Shown: positions 36,265 to 49,205, counted from the first letter of the stretch. The stretch: DNA of 64,000 bases from Clarkia xantiana subsp. parviflora (GCA_036873135.1 JAPTYO010000007.1:17528763-17592762); one strand, 5' to 3'. A program made the numbers and translations. The notes: a model not told the origin generated them from the letters alone.

Positions 36265-39200
36265 GTCATACAAATTACTTACAACTTAAATGAAAATTAT
36301 ATTATGAATAAGTAGTTTAAATTTCTTATTCTATATATATATAATATGATAGTATAAAATGCTTTCTAATCTTATATATTTTGGCCAAAAACCTTCTATA
36401 TATAATAATCTTTTTTTTAGAGAAAATATATATATATTTTCATCAACTAACCTTCTTATTTTTTAAAAATTATATATTACAAAAATATCAATACATGTAT
36501 ATGATAAACAACAAATATATATATATATATTTGTGTGAATTATATATTTTGCTAATTTTAACATAAAAATGATTATTAAAAAAAAAACCTAAAAAATATA
36601 TTTTGCTAATACTCACTTTTTCTCATTTAGACACAATTATAAAAGTAAATGTGGCAAACTAACTCAGCATATAGTGGTGCATTATCCTTCTCCGCATGAT
36701 CAAACTTTGAAAGAGGCGTTGAATTTTGAGCTATCATTTTTTATCCATATTATTCTATTAGAATCACAAACAAATAAGCAAAATCACGGTTAACTCCGTA
36801 ATAAAAAAAATTCAATTAAATAAAAAATATATATAGATAGAGAATTCACATATTAATTACTCTGATTAATTATCAGCTAATAGATTAATTTAATATTTTT
36901 TTTAAGCATGCTCCTTTCTGGTTTTGTTGAAAAAACTTGTCATTTATTCTAAATATATGAATGTGCTTTATGAATTTCAACAATTATAAAAGAACTTATG
37001 ATGACGTGTAAATCTAGTCACCAATAAAATTTACTTAAAGTCGATGGGACCTTGTCTCGACGAACCTACATGTACACCACATGATCAATATACATGAGAA
37101 ACATTGATCATCATACAAAATAAAATATAAATCATTTAAAAATGTCAAGATACAAACTATGTATTACCAAACTCAGAATCAAGATCAATGTACTTTAATA
37201 TCTATAGTCGAGTTCTGTAAAGTGCTTGCCCGTGCACCTGTGTTTGGATCAAGGGCTATAGATCTTTACGGTTGAAGACATATGTTAGATCCACCTTTAG
37301 TTGCTCATCCAATATGATCGACTCGTGTATTTCGCGACTCCTACTGATGTGCAAGCCTTGACTATGTTGTTGGAATGTAATGTAGACAACTAAGTATTGA
37401 GATAAATTAGATTCTTAATAATGGTTGATGGATTAACAGATTCCTTCCATCTGTTATGGATATAAAAACTGTGATCAGATTAATCGAATTAATACCCCGG
37501 TTTTATAATAATTGTTGTAATGGATAAAACAAATTGTAATCAGATTAATCGAATTAATACTCCAATTTTATAATAATTGTTGTTTGTAAGTAAAGAACTA
37601 ACCGGAAAGTGATGAACCTGACTTGTTCTCAACATCATTCATTCTCCTTTGCACATTCAATATATGTCTTTAGTTTCCTGCATAATGTGGTAGATTGTGT
37701 TGTGCATGATGTGTGGTAGATTGCGCTATGCATATCTGTTTACGTATTCTTTCATTATAAAAGTTGAAAATTTCGAGCGTGAAATAACAAACATTGAATA
37801 TAAACTTTAGTATATATTTTGCAAATATGAACCTGCAAGGACAAAATCATCAACAAATAAATAAGTTTACTCAATCACTTAAATATATTAAAGTTATCTA
37901 ATACTAATAAACTTGTTGGAAAATTAAAATAATATAAAAACACTATTTCTAATTCTCATATAAAATCTACATTAAACTGCACAATCGAGTATAATAGCAA
38001 TTAAGCGTAATATTCATATATCAAAATCATACTTAAAGAGTAATTATCTTGTTCTTTAATTCTACCAACCTTCAATCTTTGTACGCAATCCCCTCTTTGA
38101 TTGCTTATTTCTACCAACCTTCAATCTTCTTCGTACACCTTCCCCTCTTTGATTTCTTTGTATTTATATTAGTATATTGCATAAGCATAACACATAAATA
38201 ATATATATACCTACCTATATTCAGTCAGCCAATTATCCTTGAGGAGGGAAAGAAAATATATAATTTTCCTCGGGGTTCTCTATTGTCAATGGGGCATGGA
38301 TTATCCGAACCCCGCGGTGCACCAACCGAAAAATGCCCCGCGGTAGTTGCTACCGTGGATTATGGGGCAAATTTGGTAGAAAGAATCGTGGGGCAAGGCA
38401 ATAGGTGGTAAATGTGATGTTTTGCACCGAACTTCCGCCCCGGGGTGTATATATAATTTTATAAAACTTCAGGAGTTATTGTGTAATACTAGAAATATTA
38501 TGTGGTCATTATATAATAATAGAAGTTTTTCCATTAACAGCCAAGTAAAAATATAGAGCGTCTTAGAAGATGTCGTAACAAAAAATTAATTATAATATCG
38601 TTGTGGAGTTTTGTTTTTACATTTCTTTAGTGGTTGATGAAACTTAGTAAACTATTTTGTTATCTAAAATAATAAGTTACATGAAATAATAATTTTGATC
38701 GGAAAAAAATAATAATAATAATTTTGCTCAATTTTTACATGTTTTAGTTTTTATATTGGATTAGAGACGTATATACCTATTTGCAACTTTTACAATTTTA
38801 CTTTGCTTCTTTTATGTAAATTTAAGTAAATATTATTAATACAAATTTAGAAATTATTTTTAATTAACAAAGTAGGTGGGGCGGGGCAATGCACCGTGGA
38901 TATCCCCGCGGGGCATAACTATTAAGTACTTCCGCCCCACGACGGTTTTGGGGCAATTATGGTAGATGAAATAAGATCGTGGGGGTGGGGATGGTATTAT
39001 CAGAATCTGCCCCGATCTGCCCCATTGACACCCCTAATATTGATGGTGGGTTCCTCCTAAAACTTTTACTTTTTAGAAGAAAAAAAATGCTACGAAGGCA
39101 TTAATCGGTTGATAATATAATATGTTTAGTTTATATTCAGTTATTAATTACAGCTTACGTGGCAATCTACGGTCTTCCGGAACCAAACTGTATAGAATAA

Positions 39201-39408
39201 CTATTTAAAAGGAAATTTTTAATTAATTTGTTTCTTTAAATTGCGTAGAGACCAAAAAAGGAGATAAAAACACTTCTATATTTTCAATCAATCAATATTA
39301 TGTATCTAAATTTAGAGAACTCCAATTAAATTAGGAAACGGTGACTGCATGGACTGTCCACGTGTCAGTCAGAGGGCTTTCGGTGCCGAATTAATATAAT
39401 ATAGTAGA
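35760..39408 (-). mobile_element. Non-autonomous Helitron, 3.65 kb
   Basis: Read on the minus strand it begins TCTACTATATTATAT (5' TC at 39408) and ends with a GC-rich hairpin CCCGCGCGGTGCGCGGG, then GTTAGTGG and CTAG (35760). The host base before the 5' end is A and the base after the 3' end is T, as Helitrons require, and there is no target duplication. The interrupted MITE shows the empty-site sequence. No Rep/helicase frame is present, so it is non-autonomous. The interior is AT-rich, with tandem duplications at 37455-37585 and 38055-38160 and another inverted-repeat element at 38272-39034. Confidence 0.88.
38272..39034. mobile_element. MITE-like inverted-repeat element inside the Helitron
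   Basis: The left end GGGGTTCTCTATTGTCAATG pairs imperfectly with the right end CCCCATTGACACCCC. GC-rich subterminal blocks rich in CCCCGCGG/GGGGCAA words mirror each other around an AT-rich centre. No target duplication could be fixed. Confidence 0.55.
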
Positions 39409-39908
39409 TAGGACATATGATAAGATTTAAAAAAATGTATATTTTAACAACAACATGTATATTTTAACAACAACTAACTTCTTAAAAATTATGTTTGTTA
39501 ATAATATAGTCATTTATGAATTCTAAAGACTAGATATTTAAACTCAATACGTACAACTACCAAATTCTATTAATCAAAACATTATACATAGTTCTATAAG
39601 ATATTTTTCATAAAAAAAATGCAACGAAAAAGACTTACTTATTTTATATGAACATCACGTGCATTATTATTTATTATAATAATGAGTTATGAAGTATATA
39701 AAAAATAAAAAGTTAATAATAATATTTATCATACAAAATATTTATTTATTTAATAAATAAGAATAAAATAATAACACTCCGTAATGTTGGACATAATCTC
39801 ACATTACATCCGTTTTTTGATGTAATCTCACATTACGTTGAAAGGATTTTGGACGTAATCTCAGATTTCAACGGACATTATGGAGGCTTTGTACTACTTT
39901 GTCATCAT

Positions 39909-40104
39909 AATACCATTTTATCTAGAGAAATTATTCAATACCACGCATCCACCAAGTGGCCAATATGTGGTGGACCTCCAGCCAATCAAATTAAAACAAG
40001 TGGCTACGTTTCTGTTACTTTAAGCCAAGTGTCAAAATTTGATTGGCCAGAGGTCCACCACATATTGGCCACGTGGTGGATGCGTGGTATTGAAGAATCT
40101 CTCT
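39909..40104. mobile_element. Hairpin MITE, about 200 bases
   Basis: A near-perfect palindrome: CAATACCACGCATCCACC pairs with GGTGGATGCGTGGTATTG, and GGCCAATATGTGGTGGACCT pairs with AGGTCCACCACATATTGGCC. The loop is near 40010. Such a structure would give a long double-stranded RNA if transcribed. Confidence 0.85.
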
Positions 40105-40165
40105 TTTATCTAAGAGTACTCACAATGAAAAAAGACATTTTGATGGACATTTGCAGTCAGATCAT

Positions 40166-41096
40166 TGTTAGGTTATAAAGTCTAGGTCAACGGGTCGTCA
40201 ATCTAGAATTTATCTCCCACTAATGAAATGTCGGGTTCAGTGTTCCTAGGACTAGTCATTCTGATACATGCCCTTCTGCTCCCTTGGGGTAGTCGTTCTG
40301 ATATATGTCCTTCTCTTCTCTCTTTCTGATCTCCTTTCCTTCTCTCCTTCTGACCTCCTTTCCTTCTCTCCTTCTGACCTCCTGAGGCTTGTACTTCTTA
40401 CCCCTGGGGCTTGTCCTACTGCTCTATGCTCTTCTGCTTCCTTGGCTCTTCTCCTTGCCACCCTGCAAGAGGGGCAATACCAGGCACAGAGGGGGGGTGG
40501 TGCCTGATGAACCCTCTCCGATGCCTAAGTCAGTACGGTTTTAGAGAGATAAAGCTAGGGAGAGGTCAGAGCAAAATTGTGCAACTTGCCAAGATGATCA
40601 AATGAATAGTGGAGGTGGGGTATTTATAGGCAACGGTGTCATTAAGGTGGCTTAATGACATCGTTAACCTTTAAACACAGTTAATTAACCTTTAAACGCA
40701 TAATTAGGACCTTAGGATACGGAGAAGGTAGGCGGAATAAACCGAGTGTGGGAGTCCAAGGGTGGTGCCGGGGCCCTTGGGGGGAGGGAAATCCGACCCC
40801 CAAGGGTAGGGGTTGGGTGAGGGCACCCAACCCCTCCTAGGGAGGATGGGGTTGGCCAACCCCTCCTAGGGAGGATGGGGTTGGCCAACCCCATCCCCCC
40901 TAGGGGAGGTCGGGTGTGGCCACCCAACCTCACCTAGGTGAGTTTGACTCGGCCGGACGAGCGCTTCGGCCTCGTCCGAGCCGTTGGTGTTCTCGCGAAG
41001 TGTTCGGGTTGAAGTTTCGATTTACAATCATTAACGGGGTGATAAAAATATAACGATTTGGAAGTCAACGGGTTCAAATTGGGCGTATATCCATCA
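40166..41096 (-). repeat. 3' LTR (left) of the 10-kb element
   Basis: 931 bases. It contains CTCCTTTCCTTCTCTCCTTC repeats, a minus-strand TATAAATA at 40621-40628, and hairpin-forming blocks (GGTTGGCCAACCCC) at 40845-40900. Confidence 0.9.
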
Positions 41097-42557
41097 CATG
41101 CCCCCGAGTCAACCAATGGCCTAACCCTTGATTGACTCTATTTTAGGATGGTATGACACGCGCAATTTGAAACCGGGGTTTTACCTTTTATCTGAATGTT
41201 TACTTACTCATGGATGCGTGCCTCTGACTCTGCCCCCTGTCTTATAAGATAGAGGAAGTGTAAACGTCAGAGCAGTACGGACACGTGCCTAAGCACGCGT
41301 CCGTCTGAAGTGGGAATAATAAATCTTTCCTTGCTACGGACGTATATTTCTAAAAATACATGCTTGCGTAGGGATGCAATACGAATGCAACTAAGTGACT
41401 TATGCTTCAAATTCGTGCTGGGATTTTGCCTAAGTGAAGAAAAATTTCAATTTTGGTCCGAAATTTTTCTAAGTATGGGATACTAGAAAATATGCCTATA
41501 GGATGTTAACTAGGAGTGAACATGGACATATCATGAACATGAGGATGTGTACTAGCATACATGCAAGTAGGAACATAAGGATGGGAGTGAGTGGAGACCT
41601 GCTGCGATTGTAGTCATGAATGTATGCATGAATATATGGCGGCCATGTGCATGGACGTCTAAATGTTTGAACACATGGGAGTGTGTATGTGGGCATGCAT
41701 ATGAGTGCAAGCATGAACATGTATGTATGTATGGATGGGTTGTGAGTATAAGCATGAGTGATGACATTGATGTACCTGTAGATGTTAATCATGAATATGA
41801 GCATAAGTGCAAAGGTGAGAGCATAGACCTCTCCTTTACTTGAGGGTGGGAACTCTGCCACTCAATGGGACACAACGTTTCGCCTCCCTCGTGAGCATTG
41901 TCCATTAATCTCGACCTTCGGCATGTGTAACATTTTTCCTTCATTCGTTGGAGCGTGTGTATAGCTCTTGACCTTTACCCTGCAATTTGTTCCCCATAAA
42001 AGTGAGGGTGAAAAAGCTTACAAGCTTTCTTCTTACCGCCGCGAGCGAAGGGGTCTATTGGCATGTGTTAAGGGTTGACCCTTCCTTCGGATGTGCTGGA
42101 GCGTTGCTCCATTTGGGGAAACTAAAAGTTCGCCCTCTTCGCTTGGTGTTAAGGTTGCCCCCGTAGTAGGTGTATCTCGCCCCTCCATGAGTAAGGGTCG
42201 ATCTTTGCGTTGGTTGCTCGTATAGATGACTCACTTTTGGGAAGCTTTCTTCTTCAGACAGGGAGACCTTGAAGATCATTTTCCAAGGTAGTCAGACCAA
42301 ATCTGACCGTCCTGTGTCTTGGGTGTCCGAGGCGGACTTGTATGAGGCAGGGACTCGTATGACCCCTTGTAGGTTGATTTCATGGAGAGACATACAAGGT
42401 GTAGGCAGAGCGTTCCGAACGTGTCGTTGAATCAGATGAGAGGGAAGAACCCTCTAGTTCTGCTTATCAGGCCAAGAAATTTTCTAAGTCAGGGGTGGCT
42501 GCTAATGCTTCCAGTATGTTCTTTTTCCCTTCTTTTTTCTTTGTGATATACTTATGA

Positions 42558-43100
42558 TTGTTCTCATGCTGCTTCCTTCTTGTTGTTAGAGCGTTCTTCC
42601 CTGGTTACCGAATGATTCTTGTGGTGGGTGAGAGTTCAAGTCAATCTAAATCCAAGGCGCGGAAACCTGAATCTGAGGTCGGGCCCTCGGCTGCCAAGGA
42701 GAAGGAAACCGCGAGAGGCTCTCATTCAAGTGCCCCCTTGCTGACTCCCTCCCATGATAAGGAGGTAGTGGTTGAAGAGGCACCCTCTTTGCTTGACAAA
42801 AGGAAACAACTTGTGGCTGGCGATGGGGTGATCATAGGTCTTGATGTCTCTTCTCTATCCCCTGCCCCCCAGCCGAGGGGCCGAGTCTCAAGTTTATTTC
42901 ATCTTCATGTAGATTTGACGACTTTTGAAGGTGTTTTTGTCTTTCCTATGGGTTATGTTATTAACCCCTGCGTTGAAGATTTTTCTTTTGGTGATGGGTG
43001 TGATCATCACCTTTCATTGAGGTTCCTTTCTCTTGCCATGACTCTGATTAAGGTAGCGAATTCTTACTTTGGAGTTTGGTGGAGACTGCTCTTGAGTTAG
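42558..43100 (+). CDS. Open frame antisense to the 10-kb element, function unknown
   Basis: 180 codons, of which the hydrophilic part starts at the internal MILVVGESSSQSKSKARK. It is Ser/Lys/Glu-rich at first, then hydrophobic, with no domain I can name. A plausible plus-strand intron (donor GTATGT at about 42513, acceptor TTGTTAG at about 42588) precedes that Met. Antisense frames between pol and the 3' LTR are known in Tat/Grande-type gypsy elements, and the position fits. Whether it is expressed is unknown. Confidence 0.35.
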   Translation: MFSCCFLLVVRAFFPGYRMILVVGESSSQSKSKARKPESEVGPSAAKEKETARGSHSSAPLLTPSHDKEVVVEEAPSLLDKRKQLVAGDGVIIGLDVSSLSPAPQPRGRVSSLFHLHVDLTTFEGVFVFPMGYVINPCVEDFSFGDGCDHHLSLRFLSLAMTLIKVANSYFGVWWRLLLS

Positions 43101-43429
43101 CCTATACTAGTATCGTAGTTGTGATCGTTGTGGGGATCGTTTTGTTATATGCCCTCAATAGTGCTTGTCGTGATTCTTTGCTTCATGGTTGATTTCGTGA
43201 GATATGGAGGTTGTCTTCATAATGAGGACGTCTCCTTCCTAGTATCACCCAGTGGGTTGAAATATAAGTGCCTACCTTTGATGAGCGTACGAAGGGTGTT
43301 GTTTTTCCCTTTTTCTTGAACCTCCTCCCAGGGCTAGGCGTAGCCTTTTGATGTTCGTGGTCGGGATGGTGTCTTTACAATTCATGTCTTTGACAGATGT
43401 TTTATGATGTGCTGCCATGATAATCACTT

Positions 43430-43625
43430 CGGGGTATGTGGACGTGATAGCCACTTCGTGATGTGTCGGAGTGATAGCCCTTCTGTAGTGTGTGGACATG
43501 ATAGCCAGTTCAGGGTATGTGGACATGATAGCCACTTCAAGGTATGTGGACATGATAGCCACCTCAAGGTATGTGGACATGATAGCCACTTCAGTGTATG
43601 TGGACATGATAGCCACATCACGATG
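43430..43625 (-). repeat. Tandem repeat of about 26 bases, eight units
   Basis: Units are GGACATGATAGCCACTTCA plus GGGTATGT or variants, contiguous with no spacers. The same core, GACATGATAGCC, occurs twice in the other gypsy-type element at about 32393-32430. Confidence 0.9.
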
Positions 43626-44259
43626 TATGGAGTTGTGCTTTAGTATTCCTTTCTCATTGGAGAGCCTTCATTGCTATAGTTGCCTTTTGTGTAGGCTATG
43701 TTTGTTGGGTTAGGTCCCGGTGTCTCGTCTTGTCGGATGTTGTATCCTTTATGCTCTTTAGATGTCTCCTTCATGAGTTGTGCTTGACGATGTTCAAGTC
43801 TGATACGAGTATAGGTCACGCGAGGGCGACATGCATGACAATAACATTTGTCGGAGGTTGATTTGTGTGACTTGTAAGGCAATTCTCTTCTTGATGGGTC
43901 GAGCTTATTTTGAGAGCCTTGAACTTTGGATTTCATGTCTTTGCTATCCTTCTTGGTGGTGTTGGGTTCCTTTGAGATACTTCTCTTGACTTGTGATATG
44001 GGTGGTAGGATAACTCGTTACTTTTCATGATAACCTCTTGTGCTTCTGTATATGATCCTTTGGTCATGGACTTCTCCTTTGTATATGCTTTCCTTTCTTT
44101 ATCTTTCTTTTGTGCTTTCCTTCACATCATACCTGCTATCTCATCAAGAAAAAATATTATGTGTTCTTTATACAACTTTACTTTGCAATTATTTTCTCAT
44201 GGAATTCTTCTCAGTATGGTGCGATGATCTCTTCTGATACCCTTTACATGGTACACATG

Positions 44260-45215
44260 GTACTGTTAGACCAAAGATACGCTCTTGGTGGGCGTCGAAT
44301 CTGATCACGAGACAGGCTCTCGGAGGGCACTTAACGTTTCACAGGATAGGCTCCCGGATGGCACAGGTTAGACCAAAGATACGCTCCTGGTTGGCGTCGA
44401 AAACTGTTCACGAGACAGGCTCTCGGAGGGCACTTAACGTTTCACAGAATAGGCTCCCGGATGGCTCAGGTTAGACCAAAGATACGCTCCTGGTTGGCGT
44501 CGAAAACTGTTCACGAGACAGGCTCTCGGAGGGCACTTAACGTTTCACAGGATAGGCTCCCGGAGGGCTCAGGTTAGACCAAAGATACGCTCCTGGTGGG
44601 CGTCGAAGCTGGTAGTTTGAAATCTACCTCAAGATACGCTCTTGGGGGCGTCGAATCTGGTAGTGTTTTTTCTACCTCAAGATACGCTCTTGGGGGCGTC
44701 GAATCTGGTAGGTTGCAAATCTACCTCAAGATACGCTCCTGGGGGCGTCGAAGTTCGTAGTTTTTGGAAACCACTCTTAAGATACGCTCTTGGTGCGTCG
44801 AAGGTCGTAGTATAGAAACTACTCTCAAGATACGCTCTTGGGGGCGTCGAATGTCGTAGTATGAACACTACTCTCAAGATACGCTCTTGGGGGCGTCGAA
44901 TGTCGTAGTATGAACACTACTCTCAAGATACGCTCTTGGTGGCGTCGAAATTCGTAGTTTTTGGAAACCACTCTCAAGATACGCTCTTGGTGCGTCGAAG
45001 GGCGTAGTATAAAAACTACTCTCAAGATACGCTCTTGGGGGCGTCGAATCTGTTCGCGGGATAGGCTCCCGGAGGGCACAGGGATCGTAGTTTTAGAACT
45101 ACTCTCAAGATACGCTCTTGGGGGCGTCGAAGGTCGTAGTATGAAAACTACTCTCAAGATACGCTCTTGGGGGCGTCGAATGTGTTCGCGGGATTGGCTC
45201 CCGGAGGGCTCATAA
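44260..45215 (-). repeat. Composite tandem array with AAGATACGCTC units
   Basis: The first part (44265-44600) has three units of about 105-115 bases with CACGAGACAGGCTCTCGGAG, ACTTAACGTTTCACAG and ATAGGCTCCCGGA. The second part (44580-45215) has about a dozen units of about 49 bases with CAAGATACGCTCTTGGGGGC, GTCGAA and a variable GTAGT spacer. AAGATACGCTC occurs about 15 times in all. On the minus strand it is open as Arg/Leu/Glu-rich repeats (AYLESS). Confidence 0.9.
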
Positions 45216-47010
45216 TGTTACCTTATCTTGTGTCCTTTCTCATGTAGGGTGCGTCTTTGGTATGCTTTTCGAGTCTTTACTTGACTTTTCCTTCTATGAT
45301 ATTGCATTCTACCACGCTTTTCCTTCAATGTGGGAGATCACCTCTCGAGGGCGATGTTTGTGTGTTGCCAACTTAGGACGAGTTCGTATAGGGAGTTGAT
45401 GATGTTTTCATCTTATGTGACCTCTTCTAGGAAAAGTGATATTGCATGTTCTTGTGATCTTCTGCCTCTAATCTCTTCTTTTATACTTAGGTGGACTACC
45501 AAGCACTTATTCGTTTGGTGCCCCCCAAGTTGCTTGGCGGTCATACCGCCTTTCATATTTGGCCGTTGAAGGCCCCTCGTTCATTTTCTTGGTTGGGTAC
45601 CCCTTATGCTCGGGGCTCCCTTGTCTGCTTGTTTGAATGCGATGAGTATCCCTTGTAGGATTTACTCTTTCTCATGCTTGCTTGTTTCAGTCATAGGCGT
45701 GGTTTGGATAATGCCTTTGTCGGATGTATCTTTAGGGATTGGGTGGGGAGCTTTTGCTTTGGGTGGGTGGGGGTGATTTTCATTCTCTTGATAACCAGGA
45801 TGCGGCAGTGTCTGTATCCTAGGGGTGCTTGTAAATTCTTTCCCCCCTTGCTTGTGCTTTAGGTTGAAAAGCTCTCTCATAGAATGGCGTCTTGAGTTGT
45901 TAATCTCATAGGTGTGTTTCAAACTAGTCGATCTGATCCATGCTCTTTGCTCGTGCATGGGGGGGGGGGGGGTCTGACCGGGCTTTGATAATCTTGGAGT
46001 GTTGTGGCACTTAGTGTGCTTTGCCTTTTCCTTTACATTGGAGTATTCTTCAATGCCTTTAGGGAGTGTCACATTGGTCATGCTCCTCCCACCTTGAATC
46101 TTGATTATAGACTTCCTTTGAATTAGGACTTGAACCTAAAAAGGATGTTTTCCTTTAGGTTTGCAAGTGATGCTCCATGATTTTCCATGGGTTTGCCCCC
46201 GTATTGGCTATTCCTTGTTGGATAGCTTCATTAGAGACTGCATTTTTATTGCGTACGTATACGTGTTTGAGGTGTGTTGAGTTGACAAGTCCCTCCTTTT
46301 TCATTTTGTCATATCCTTCATTCACCATGTATTCGTCGTATGGCCTTAAAGGCGGGATATTGTTCTAGTGTCCCTTTTATCGGGGTTCTCCTCTTGATGG
46401 GATGCCAGAGTCAAATGTCTTATCATTTGCAGACAAGGTGGTTGATCGGGATGTGCGTCTAGTGTGATGGTCGATCTTGAAACTTTACTCCCCAAGCTTT
46501 TGAGCTCTTCTTTGGTTGATCTTGTAGAACTATTATCCTGCCCTAAGGCTCTTGATAGGAGATGTATCTCCTTTTTCATACTCTAATTGTTGCACTATCT
46601 CTTTTGCTAATCTTGTATCTTTAGAGTTTCTCTCTTGGTGCATGACTTCAATGACAGGATTTTTTGCCAATGTTTATTCTATTAGGACTTGTATCCTTGG
46701 TTGCCTTCCTTTCTTGTGAGATGGCGAAGGAGTGTTTATGAACACTCCAATGTGTCGTACTTGGTAGAGGTATGCGCCTAATCTTTATGGCGCTGTCTTG
46801 AATCTTCGTGTACCTATCTTTGATGAACATGTTATTCATTGCATATATAGTACGGAGTCCAAGGATCTCCGGGTTAGGATCATATATAATCGATCACATA
46901 GTCATCTATTAGATAACCTCTTTATCTACTGAGTTTATTTTTGCAAGGATAAATGCAAGGATACTTGTAAGGATACTTGCAAGGATATGTGTTCCATCCT
47001 TATTCCTGGT

Positions 47011-47241
47011 TCATTTGCAGTGCCGTGTCCCTAATGGGTGTGTTGATGTTCTGACCACCTTTACTAGTAGGGGGTCCTTTGGTATTAGGTATGCCTGACT
47101 CTTCTCTAGTATCATCAATGGTTGGTCATGGGAGATGTCTGACGGACTCCCTTCATGCACTATGGTTCTCTTCATGTCAAAGTTGGTGATTCCCTCTCTT
47201 ATGACTAATATATCATTGTGCGGAAATACTATGTTTTCCAT
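47011..47241 (-). pseudogene. Gypsy aspartic-protease remnant
   Basis: On the minus strand FPHNDILVIREGITNF is followed by DMKRTIVHEGSPSDIS, closely resembling the protease entry of Tat-type gypsy polyproteins (FPHNDPLVI...VxRxLVDxGSSxNIL). The catalytic Asp of D-(S/T/G)-G is read as His at about 47157. The frame then loses similarity. A dead pol fragment. Confidence 0.5.
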
Positions 47242-48189
47242 GTCCCTTTTTAAAAGCTTGATGATGGTGTCGCCATTCTTCCTTTGCTAGGTTTGGTGTC
47301 CTTGAGAGTTTTTGATGGAAGTGTATTCCATTACCTGGGATGAGCTTACTAGGTGAAATCATAAAGATCCGCTGGAGGTGTTTGTCTCTAATGGTGGGTG
47401 TTGCCCATGTGATATGGTTTCCTCCATTTTTGGAGGGATGTGTTCGCAGCTACTCCCTCTCATGCTAATGGGCGTTTGTGGGGAGGGCATGTTGTGACTG
47501 GTGCCCCCCTTGCATACCAATGCCCAATGGGATCCTTTGACGGACTTGGCCCTAGGATGCTTACTGGAAGGTTATAGTAGGGGTAATCCTTTGTGACCTT
47601 CATGGTAGTTCCTCTATAGGATGTTGGGAGTGCTCAACTTATTTTTGTAAGTGAGCCTTCCATCTTGTGACCTTTCTCAGAAACTTGACCTTATAGGTGT
47701 TCTTTGGGATTGAGGAATCTGTTGCTTGTGCATCTCTTGATTGGCGACGGCCTTTTACGGATTCTTCTAGTGGTCCACCTGTGTATATATATATCACGGA
47801 GCCCGAAGGCGTCCGGTATGGTCATTCTTGGAAAACATGTTGATATCAAGTATCAAAATCTACCTCTTTTAGGGAGTTGACTTGTTATGCGGTTAAATTA
47901 AATAAGAGGATATGGGAAGGATATGGGTGTGGGGGTGTTGATATCCCCTGCTTCCTTGGTAATGTAACTGTTTTCCTCCATTAGTCTGTGTGTATTCCTT
48001 CCACTTGAGGAATATAAGGTCGCATCCTTGCAGGACGGACTAGGTGGAGGTGTATCCTTCATGTATGCTATGTGCGATCTCACTTTATTACGTTTCTCCA
48101 TGAGACTTCCCATTGTAGTAGCTATGTACTAACATGGTGTGGTACTCTATGAGTCCCCTGTTCAAATTCTTGTCTTTTGGACTGCTCCC

Positions 48190-49170
48190 CTGTCCTAGGG
48201 GGATGTATGCCAAGGGTTGTAATGCATGAGGGGTTTGGACCTGTCGTGCTGTATCATGGGTAGGTGGTTGCCTTGTTGTGTTGTTGGGACTATGTCCCTC
48301 CCTTTGAGCTTTCCTTGGTATGTCCCTTGGTCACGTCTGTGGTGATGCGGACTGTATGTGTACATTGCCAGGGTGGATGTTGGAACTCCTATATCCTTGT
48401 TGGTCTGGCATGTATGTCCTCCCTTAGTGCGGTGTATGTCCCTGTTGGGGTACTTGGTTGAATTCATACCTCCTTGGAGGTCTTGACTGTCTATCTGCCC
48501 CCAGAGGGGTGTATGCCCTGGCATCCTGTTGTGTCTGTTGCTGCCTTGGAGGCACAGACTGTTGCCTTCCCCCTGGGGGTGGCCTTTGGTTGTCTCTCCT
48601 TTGTTCTCCTCGCTGCCCTGTTCGAGGGTGCGAGTGGCGTTCTTCCGTTTGCTCCTCTTCATGAGCTTCTTCTCCTTCCTGTCGGTGTTGCCTTTCCTGC
48701 CTATTCCTTAGGGTTTCTCTGTAAGCTAGTAGCTCGTCTGAGGCACTCATCAGCCCTGGAGTCACTGTATGTGCTCCCAGTGTGTATGCCGGCCTTGTGT
48801 TGGTTGTGTGGGCACGATTGTCGTTCATTTGAGTCAGTATTCCATATGGGTACCCTTGAGGTTGTGCCTCATAGTGATATCCCTGTGGAGGTGCCGTGTA
48901 TTGGGATGACACTCCTTGTTGCCCCCCTGTCCCTGTGGCTAGTCAATGGAGTTGAAGCTGTGGAAGACTCATCCCCAGCTGGGCGTGAGGGTCCTCTCTC
49001 CTGGTTGTTGGGCTGGGGTGCCTATGGGGTTACTTGAGGCTCTGGGTGTGCAGGCTGTTTCTCTGGGTTAGTCTGCCTTGCTGGAGGTATATGTTGTCTT
49101 TCTTGCCTATTGCCCCCAGGTGGGCGGTGATGCCTAGACACCAAGCTGTTCGTCATTGCTCTTGTTATTG
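48190..49170 (-). pseudogene. Gag-like leader region, broken
   Basis: Just inside the primer site on the minus strand, MTNSLVSRHHRPPGGNRQER starts a Pro/Gln/Arg-rich stretch that reaches a stop after about 45 codons. It continues in other frames with QERQHRQEGEEAHEEEQ and RPPPGGRQQSVPPRQQQ. Composition and place fit the N-terminal gag of plant gypsy elements. No zinc knuckle is seen. Confidence 0.45.
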
Positions 49171-49189
49171 CCAGGCTTTCTGTTCGAAG

Positions 49190-49205
49190 CCCACAGACGG
49201 CGCCA
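49190..49205 (-). other. Primer-binding site of the 10-kb element
   Basis: TGGCGCCGTCTGTGGG on the minus strand, two bases from the LTR end, identical to the site of the 4.2-kb element at 32744-32759. Confidence 0.85.

Larger units (their letters stand above)
35573..39868. mobile_element. Tourist-like MITE copy interrupted by a Helitron
   Basis: GCGTTTGGATGGACGTAATG at 35573 opens a copy of the 16992-17738 element that follows it to TATATTATA at 35759. It resumes at 39409 (TAGGACATATGATAAG) and runs through AATCTCACATTACATCCG to about 39868, where the right terminus is lost. Removal of 35760-39408 restores collinearity with the intact copy. Confidence 0.85.

Noticed and set aside
43430..43625. 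Regular 26-base repeats resembling a CRISPR array
   Set aside because: Units are contiguous without unique spacers, lie inside a plant LTR retrotransposon, and no Cas-like gene is present.
48474..49037. 187-codon open frame on the plus strand in the 10-kb element
   Set aside because: It is the reverse complement of the Pro/Gln/Arg-rich gag-like leader and shows no domain of its own.
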